From: UQRS01 sp964481575
GTDB lineage: Bacteria > Bacillota > Clostridia > Oscillospirales > Acutalibacteraceae
Assembly: GCA_964481575.1 (NCBI GenBank)
Contig: CAYZTR010000056.1
Location: 1 to 10,301, forward strand
Length of the DNA stretch: 10,301 nt
Direction of reading: 5' to 3'
Shown: piece by piece, positions 6,654 through 10,301 of the stretch
How positions within the stretch are numbered: position 1 is the first letter of the stretch
Layout: the number at the start of each line of letters is the position of its first letter
Position numbers and translations under genes: made by a program
The notes under the pieces: generated by a model
Seen by the model: only the letters and a program-made list of their open reading frames with translations
What the model was told of the DNA's origin: nothing
The model's database searches: none

Positions 6654-7286
6654 TTATTTTGCAGATTCTTTTTTACTGCGCCATTTTTCGTACCATTCTA
6701 CCAGTTTAAACCGGATTTGGTAACGCGTTCCTTCCGAGGTGATTTCCAGGGATTCTCCCTGGGTGACCTGGGAAAGATCTTCGGCGCTGCTGGCTGGGAG
6801 GCAAAGGGCGGGGAACAGCACGCACCACCAGTTTTGCCCCTGTCCGCTGCCGATCAGGATTTCCAGCGCCCGGTATTCTCCCGCCGGCAGGGTCACCTTA
6901 CCATAGGTACGGGTATTGAAATCGGCGTTGCACAGCCGCACGGTCACCGGATAGTCATACCCCTGCTCCAGGATTACCTGGCGGGCGGCGGCTGCAAAGG
7001 CCTCCAGATTGCCGGCGGCAATGGCTTCACTTTCCTCCAGATTCGCTGCGTCTGCAAAGTATTCCCCCGCCAGCTCCACCACCCGATCCCGAACCAGGAG
7101 TTTCAGGGCCTGGTCGGCTTCGGAATCGGAATTGGCCAGCACATGCAGCCGCAGCACCCGTCCCCGCACCGTATCGCAGGCGGCGGCGAAGGAGACGGTA
7201 TTCCACAGCAGGGTAAAAATCAGTGCCAGTGCGGCGGCCAGGGTCAGATAGGCGCGGACGGGGTGACTTTGTATGTTTTGTTTCAT
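6654..7286 (-). CDS. spoIIR: Stage II sporulation protein R
   Basis: This 210-residue protein has one N-terminal membrane or signal segment (about 12-35) followed by an exported domain. The family hallmarks are visible: VLRLHVLANSDSEADQALK (44-62), RTYGKVTLPAGEYRALEI (126-143) and IGSGQGQNWWCVLFP (145-159). In Bacillus, SpoIIR is made in the forespore under sigma F, is exported into the intermembrane space, and triggers the SpoIIGA protease that activates sigma E in the mother cell. The rest of that pathway is not in the window. The start at 7286 has AGGAG ten bases upstream, a slightly long spacing. The gene ends 78 bases before rpmE and begins 93 bases after putP. No clean U-run terminator separates it from rpmE. 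Confidence 0.95.
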   Translation of the reverse strand: MKQNIQSHPVRAYLTLAAALALIFTLLWNTVSFAAACDTVRGRVLRLHVLANSDSEADQALKLLVRDRVVELAGEYFADAANLEESEAIAAGNLEAFAAAARQVILEQGYDYPVTVRLCNADFNTRTYGKVTLPAGEYRALEILIGSGQGQNWWCVLFPALCLPASSAEDLSQVTQGESLEITSEGTRYQIRFKLVEWYEKWRSKKESAK

Positions 7287-7341
7287 ATGGCAGATGCTCC
7301 TGTCTCTAAGTTCTGCCCTTAGGATGGACCATCTGCTGGGA

Positions 7342-7373
7342 AAATATACCGGCGTTCCAGAAATTTTTGCCGG
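7342..7373 (-). terminator. Weak hairpin after putP, possible terminator
   Basis: A short stem CCGGC (7349-7353) with GCCGG (7369-7373) encloses 15 bases. On the minus strand it is followed by TATATTTT. It starts six bases after the putP stop codon, which fits a terminator, but the stem is only five pairs and partial read-through into spoIIR is likely. Confidence 0.4.
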
Positions 7374-7378
7374 CGCGA

Positions 7379-8917
7379 TTATTTACAGGCGGCGCGCACC
7401 TTCTCAAAGGTGGAGGTAATGGCTTGATCCGGCGCCTTGGTCAGCAGGCTGACCACCACGTTCACCACCAGGGCGAACAGGAAAGCGGGGAGCAGCTCAT
7501 AAATGGCAAAGACGCCGCCCAGGTTGGCGATGACGTATTTCCACAAAAACACCATGGCGCCGCCGGCCACCATACCGGCAATGGCGCCGGGCAGGTTCGA
7601 CCGCTTCCAGAACAGGGCCAGGAGCATCACCGGGCCGAAGGCGGCGCCGAAGCCCGCCCAGGCAAAGGAAACAATCCGGAACACCGAGGAATCGGGATCC
7701 CGGGCCAGCAGCACTGCAATGAGGGACAGAACCACTACCGTCACCCGGGCGATGATCATGGCGGTTTTCTGCCGCAGTTTGACGCCAAACAGCCCCTGGA
7801 TAATATCCTCTGACACGCTGGAGGCGGCGGCGATCAACTGAGAGTCTGAGGTGGACATGGTGCAGGCCAGGATACCGGCCATAATCAATCCTGCCAGAAT
7901 TACCGCCAGGGGGCCAAAGTGGGCCAGCACCTGGGCAATCCGGATAATGACCGTTTCGGACTGGCCGGAAGTGGTGAAGGCTTCGATGATGCCGGCTTGG
8001 GACATGCTGTAGCCGATGATGCCGATGAAGATGGCGATGGCCATAGAGATGACCACCCACACCGAGGCCACCCGGCGGGACAGCTTCAGCTTTTTCTCAT
8101 CGCCGATGGCCATGAACCGCAGCAGAATATGGGGCATGCCAAAGTAGCCCAGGCCCCAGGCCAGGGTGGAAGCGATGGTCAGGACGCTGTAAGGCTGGGC
8201 GGTATTGTCAGACAGGGAATAGCTATTCATCAGGGACAAATAGCCGGGCAGGGCTTTGGCATTGTCCATCACGGTGGAGATGCCGCCGGCAGTGGAGATG
8301 CCGAAGAATACCACCACCACCAGCGCCACCGTCATGACGATGGACTGGATCAGGTCGGTGGTACTGGCGGCCAGGAAGCCGCCCAGAGTACAGTACACCA
8401 CGATGACTGCCGCCGACAGCAGCATGGCCACCGTATAATCCATACCGAACAGGGTCTGGAACAGCTTGCCGCAGGCGGCAAATCCAGAGGCAGTATAGGG
8501 AATGAAGAAAATCAGAATTACCAGCGCGGCAATGGCGGCCAGCACCTTGCGGCGGTCTCCGTACCGGTTGGAGAAAAAGCCGGGAATGGTCACCGATTCG
8601 GTGGTATAGGTGTAGGTCCGCAGGCGGCGGGCCACAATGAGCCAGTTCAGATACGTACCGATGGCCAGGCCAATGGCTGTCCAGGCGGCTTCCGCACAGC
8701 CGCTTAAATAGGCGACGCCCGGCAGCCCCATCAGCAGCCAGCTGCTCATGTCGGAGGCTTCGGCGCTCATGGCGGTGACCAGGGGGCCTAAGGTTCGGCC
8801 TCCCAGATAAAAGTCATGGGTGCTTTTGTTCTTTTTGGTGAATATGGCGCCGATCACTACCATGAAAATCAGGTAGGCCACAATGACAGCCAGAATCCCC
8901 AGGTTGATATTACTCAT
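7379..8917 (-). CDS. putP: Sodium/proline symporter PutP (SSS family)
   Basis: This 512-residue integral membrane protein matches the length of E. coli PutP (502). It takes up proline coupled to sodium ions. Hydrophobic segments run through the whole length, consistent with 12 to 13 helices. The PutP signature AEASDMSSWLLMGLPG (52-67) includes Asp56, equivalent to the sodium-site Asp55 of E. coli. ACTMSTSDSQL (351-361) carries the conserved Ser355/Thr356 pair of the second sodium site, and TLGGFLAASTTDLIQ (177-191) is also typical. The ATG at 8917 has AGGAG eight bases upstream and gives the usual PutP N-terminus. The frame remains open upstream: an in-frame ATG at 9001 with GGAGGT nine bases before it would add 28 non-conserved residues. 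A TetR-family gene lies directly upstream, and shared motifs suggest it controls this gene. Confidence 0.95.
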   Translation of the reverse strand: MSNINLGILAVIVAYLIFMVVIGAIFTKKNKSTHDFYLGGRTLGPLVTAMSAEASDMSSWLLMGLPGVAYLSGCAEAAWTAIGLAIGTYLNWLIVARRLRTYTYTTESVTIPGFFSNRYGDRRKVLAAIAALVILIFFIPYTASGFAACGKLFQTLFGMDYTVAMLLSAAVIVVYCTLGGFLAASTTDLIQSIVMTVALVVVVFFGISTAGGISTVMDNAKALPGYLSLMNSYSLSDNTAQPYSVLTIASTLAWGLGYFGMPHILLRFMAIGDEKKLKLSRRVASVWVVISMAIAIFIGIIGYSMSQAGIIEAFTTSGQSETVIIRIAQVLAHFGPLAVILAGLIMAGILACTMSTSDSQLIAAASSVSEDIIQGLFGVKLRQKTAMIIARVTVVVLSLIAVLLARDPDSSVFRIVSFAWAGFGAAFGPVMLLALFWKRSNLPGAIAGMVAGGAMVFLWKYVIANLGGVFAIYELLPAFLFALVVNVVVSLLTKAPDQAITSTFEKVRAACK

Positions 8918-8979
8918 ATTCTTTACTCCTTCCGTTCCGGGAGCCATTCCCCCGGACGCTTGCTGACAAAATACCACAG

Positions 8980-9118
8980 GGCTTATGGTATAATAAGCCA
9001 TCCCCGCCGGACCTCCGGCGTGGGAGCGATTTATGGTATCCTTGCACATTTTTGCGGTTGCCGTGTAAACGGCGAGCAAAAGTGCTTAAAATGCCATGCG
9101 CAGCAGTATCATACCTGC
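8980..9118 (-). promoter_or_regulatory. Structured putP leader with nested hairpins
   Basis: The predicted putP transcript has about 200 untranslated bases with three clear stem-loops. Hairpin 1 (9044-9085) pairs GCAC with GTGC, TTTTGC with GCAAAA and GCCGT with ACGGC around a GTAA loop. Hairpin 2 (9005-9020) pairs CGCCGG with CCGGCG and holds a GGAGGT Shine-Dalgarno-like sequence across its tip. Hairpin 3 (8980-8999) pairs GGCTTAT with ATAAGCC. A weaker pairing, GCAG/CTGC, lies at 9103-9118. I do not recognise a known riboswitch. This may be a cis-regulatory RNA or only GC-rich leader sequence. Confidence 0.4.
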
Positions 9119-9130
9119 ATTTACGCAATC

Positions 9131-9158
9131 ATTATACCATAATCATGCTGTAATACAA
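9131..9158 (-). promoter_or_regulatory. Probable putP promoter overlapped by operator-like motif
   Basis: On the minus strand TTGTAT (9153-9158), a 16-base spacer and TATAAT (9131-9136) preceded by TGG make an extended -10 promoter. The -10 sits inside ATTATACCATAAT (9131-9143), whose arms ATTAT and ATAAT are inverted. The same 12-mer occurs in the opposite orientation at 8983-8994. A repressor bound here would block the promoter. Confidence 0.55.
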
Positions 9159-9196
9159 TATAAACTAAATACTAGAATGAAGTTTGTATGAAAACG

Positions 9197-9230
9197 AAAG
9201 AAAACCCTGTATTTATAAGAAATACAGGGT
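9197..9230 (-). terminator. Rho-independent terminator of the TetR gene
   Basis: A perfect 11-base-pair stem ACCCTGTATTT (9204-9214) with AAATACAGGGT (9220-9230) has a 5-base loop. On the minus strand it is followed by TTTTCTTTCG. It begins 16 bases past the TetR stop codon and separates the regulator from putP. Confidence 0.88.
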
Positions 9231-9246
9231 AGACTGAACATGATAT

Positions 9247-9843
9247 TTACTGTTTACTTTCCTTTAAATACCCCCGGAGGAACATGGGCAGCACATTATC
9301 AGAATACTGATACAAGGAGTACTCCCCGTTGCACAGGCACCAGTCGTACAGGATGGCCCGTTCCAGCATGGCATAGGCCTTGACAATTTCATTGACCGAC
9401 ATATCGGTCCGCAGTTCGCCTCGCTCCTGCCCTTCCAGCACAATCTGCCGCAGCAGCCGGTAATAGACCCGGCTGTGATCCAGAAGGTGCCGGTCCCCCC
9501 CGGTAATCAGCTGGGTGGACAGAAGCCGGGCCAACAGATCAATGGGGATCCGGTTCTCAATCATGAGAAACAACTGGTGATTCAGAAAGACCAGCCGGTC
9601 AAAGCTGGAATCGGCCGGATCCATTTGAGTCATCAACGTCTGGTACTTCTGGTCAAACAGGTAGGACAGGGAGGAAAGCAGGGCGTCCTTACTGTCAAAA
9701 TAATGGTAAAAGGAGCCTTTGGAGGTTTGACTCCGCTCCACGATGTCGTCAATGGTGGTATCCTTGTATCCCTGGCTGTAAAACAGTTCCCAGGCGGCCG
9801 ACACGATACGGCCCTTGGTATTGCGGCTGTCCTTCTTTCCCAT
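9247..9843 (-). CDS. TetR/AcrR-family transcriptional regulator
   Basis: This 198-residue protein has the TetR architecture. The N-terminal helix-turn-helix includes RIVSAAWELFYSQGY (12-26), TTIDDIVERSQTSKGSFYHYF (29-49, recognition helix ending in the typical GSFYHYF) and SKDALL (51-56). The all-helical C-terminal domain (about 60-198) binds an unknown ligand and forms the dimer in this family. It is probably a local repressor: it has its own promoter and terminator, sits directly upstream of putP in the same direction, and ATGGTAT motifs occur upstream of both genes. The ligand cannot be read from sequence; proline or a toxic compound would be guesses. An ATG at 9855 would add four residues (MCAS). 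I chose 9843 because AAAGGA lies 11 bases upstream, but both starts are possible. Confidence 0.92.
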   Translation of the reverse strand: MGKKDSRNTKGRIVSAAWELFYSQGYKDTTIDDIVERSQTSKGSFYHYFDSKDALLSSLSYLFDQKYQTLMTQMDPADSSFDRLVFLNHQLFLMIENRIPIDLLARLLSTQLITGGDRHLLDHSRVYYRLLRQIVLEGQERGELRTDMSVNEIVKAYAMLERAILYDWCLCNGEYSLYQYSDNVLPMFLRGYLKESKQ

Positions 9844-9887
9844 GGAAGCACACATCCTTTCTCTTCTGCCGGACGGTTATCCTATAG

Positions 9888-9918
9888 GATACCATGGGTG
9901 CAAGGCACAAATGGTATC
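9888..9918. promoter_or_regulatory. Candidate TetR auto-operator: GATACCAT / ATGGTATC inverted repeat
   Basis: GATACCAT (9888-9895) and ATGGTATC (9911-9918) form a perfect 8-base inverted repeat with a 15-base spacer. It lies just downstream of the predicted tetR transcription start and upstream of the ATG. A second perfect palindrome, ATCCTATAGGAT (9879-9890), overlaps its left arm. The position is right for a repressor blocking its own gene. Confidence 0.5.
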
Positions 9919-9938
9919 ACTGCATATCTTTTGCCGTT

Positions 9939-9967
9939 ATTATACCTTCTGTTACCGGGAATTGCAA
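9939..9967 (-). promoter_or_regulatory. Sigma-A promoter of the TetR gene
   Basis: On the minus strand TTGCAA (9962-9967), a 17-base spacer and a perfect TATAAT (9939-9944) form a good promoter. The predicted start is near 9932, leaving a leader of about 90 bases that contains the inverted repeats at 9879-9918. Confidence 0.72.
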
Positions 9968-10098
9968 GCAGGAAGTGGGTTGCGGCGGACAAAAGGTTGT
10001 CCCATTCCGGTGGAGGAGACTTTGCGGGTGGGAAATTGGCGCTCCCTGTTGGGTAGCCTGGATGTTTGGACGGGTTTGCCAACCTGACGTATATATGT

Positions 10099-10124
10099 AA
10101 AACCTCCCCGGCGGTTCGGGGAGG
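10099..10124 (-). terminator. Rho-independent terminator of the right-edge gene
   Basis: An 8-base-pair GC stem CCTCCCCG (10103-10110) with CGGGGAGG (10117-10124) has a 6-base loop. On the minus strand it is followed by TTTTAC. It lies about ten bases past the stop of the membrane-protein fragment. Confidence 0.85.
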
Positions 10125-10134
10125 CGGGCGGGAA

Positions 10135-10269
10135 TCACAGGAGCAGCGTGGCGATCCAGTAAATAACGCCGTAAATCACCGAAGCCAGAAACCCGAAGGT
10201 CAGGACGGGGCCGGCAATGGTAAAAATCTTGGCGCCGGTGCCGGTGACCTGGCCTTCTGCTTGTGTCAA
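10135..10269 (-). CDS. C-terminal part of a small membrane protein, 5' end missing or disrupted
   Basis: The minus-strand frame reads TQAEGQVTGTGAKIF followed by a hydrophobic stretch (TIAGPVLTFGFLASVIYGVI, then YWIATLLL) and a TGA at 10135-10137. A good terminator follows immediately, so this is a real gene end. Upstream the frame meets a TAA at 10297-10299 with no ATG or GTG between. A TTG at 10267-10269 would give a 44-residue single-span protein but has no Shine-Dalgarno. The sequence turns abruptly AT-rich near 10262, so I think the gene's 5' part was replaced by an inserted element or the window edge is a junction. I do not recognise the family. Confidence 0.5.
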   Translation of the reverse strand: MTQAEGQVTGTGAKIFTIAGPVLTFGFLASVIYGVIYWIATLLL

Positions 10270-10301
10270 GTAAAGACCAACAAAAAACTCTAAAATTTAT
10301 G
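10262..10301. mobile_element. Possible insertion-sequence end at the right edge
   Basis: The last 40 bases, starting TGTGTCAAGTAAAGACC, have about 27 percent GC against well over 55 percent in the neighbouring frame, and they stop the membrane-protein frame. The opening TG and the TGTCAAGTAAA-like start resemble ends of IS21-type elements as I remember them. Only an end would be present; no transposase is in the window. Confidence 0.25.

Noticed and set aside
7919..8707. 262-residue plus-strand open frame over putP
   Set aside because: His/Gly/Gln-rich shadow of the transmembrane helices of putP; no start signal or homology that I can see.
9475..10056. 193-residue plus-strand open frame over the TetR gene
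   Set aside because: Antisense to a textbook TetR protein, and it crosses that gene's promoter and operators.
1..10301. CRISPR array, toxin-antitoxin pair, prophage or a new defence cluster
   Set aside because: No regularly spaced direct repeats, small paired genes, integrase, phage structural genes or nuclease/helicase genes are visible on either strand.

Overview
The window reads as a chromosomal segment of a GC-rich, spore-forming member of the Firmicutes. The best guess is an Oscillospiraceae-like gut clostridium (Flavonifractor/Oscillibacter type). This is inferred from a SpoIIR homologue, a Firmicutes-type zinc-ribbon ribosomal protein L31, good AGGAGG-type ribosome binding sites, low-GC intergenic promoters between GC-rich genes, and a secreted multidomain protein of a kind common in gut clostridia. 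Every gene lies on the minus strand, so the biological reading order runs from the right edge to the left.

From right to left: (1) At 10135-10301 is the C-terminal end of a small membrane protein. Its reading frame runs into an AT-rich tail at the window edge that looks foreign, possibly the end of an insertion sequence. A strong terminator follows the gene. (2) At 9247-9843 is a TetR-family repressor with its own promoter and terminator. (3) At 7379-8917 is putP, a sodium/proline symporter, behind a roughly 200-base leader with several hairpins. Copies of an ATGGTAT(C/A) motif sit in the noncoding DNA upstream of both tetR and putP, which suggests the regulator acts on both. (4) At 6654-7286 is spoIIR, a sporulation signalling protein. 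(5) At 6370-6576 is rpmE, with a clear promoter and terminator. (6) At 5529-6152 is a YigZ/IMPACT-family protein, with a terminator. (7) At 2263-5247 is a secreted 994-residue SGNH-type (DUF4886-like) putative carbohydrate esterase with a duplicated module of unknown function and an F5/8 type C (CBM32-like) domain. (8) At 312-1910 is a cytoplasmic GH36-type alpha-galactosidase-like enzyme. (9) At 1-54 is the 5' part of tRNA-Thr(UGU), preceded by a near-consensus promoter.

The only evident functional pairing is the secreted esterase-like protein with the cytoplasmic glycosidase, which probably serve glycan use; a terminator and a 350-base gap separate them, so they are not one simple operon. 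PutP and the TetR regulator form a second likely unit. YigZ, L31 and SpoIIR are conserved housekeeping or sporulation genes. I saw no CRISPR array, phage module or obviously new defence system. The most interesting points are the architecture of the 994-residue protein, the motif copies and structured leader around putP/tetR, and the abrupt right edge.
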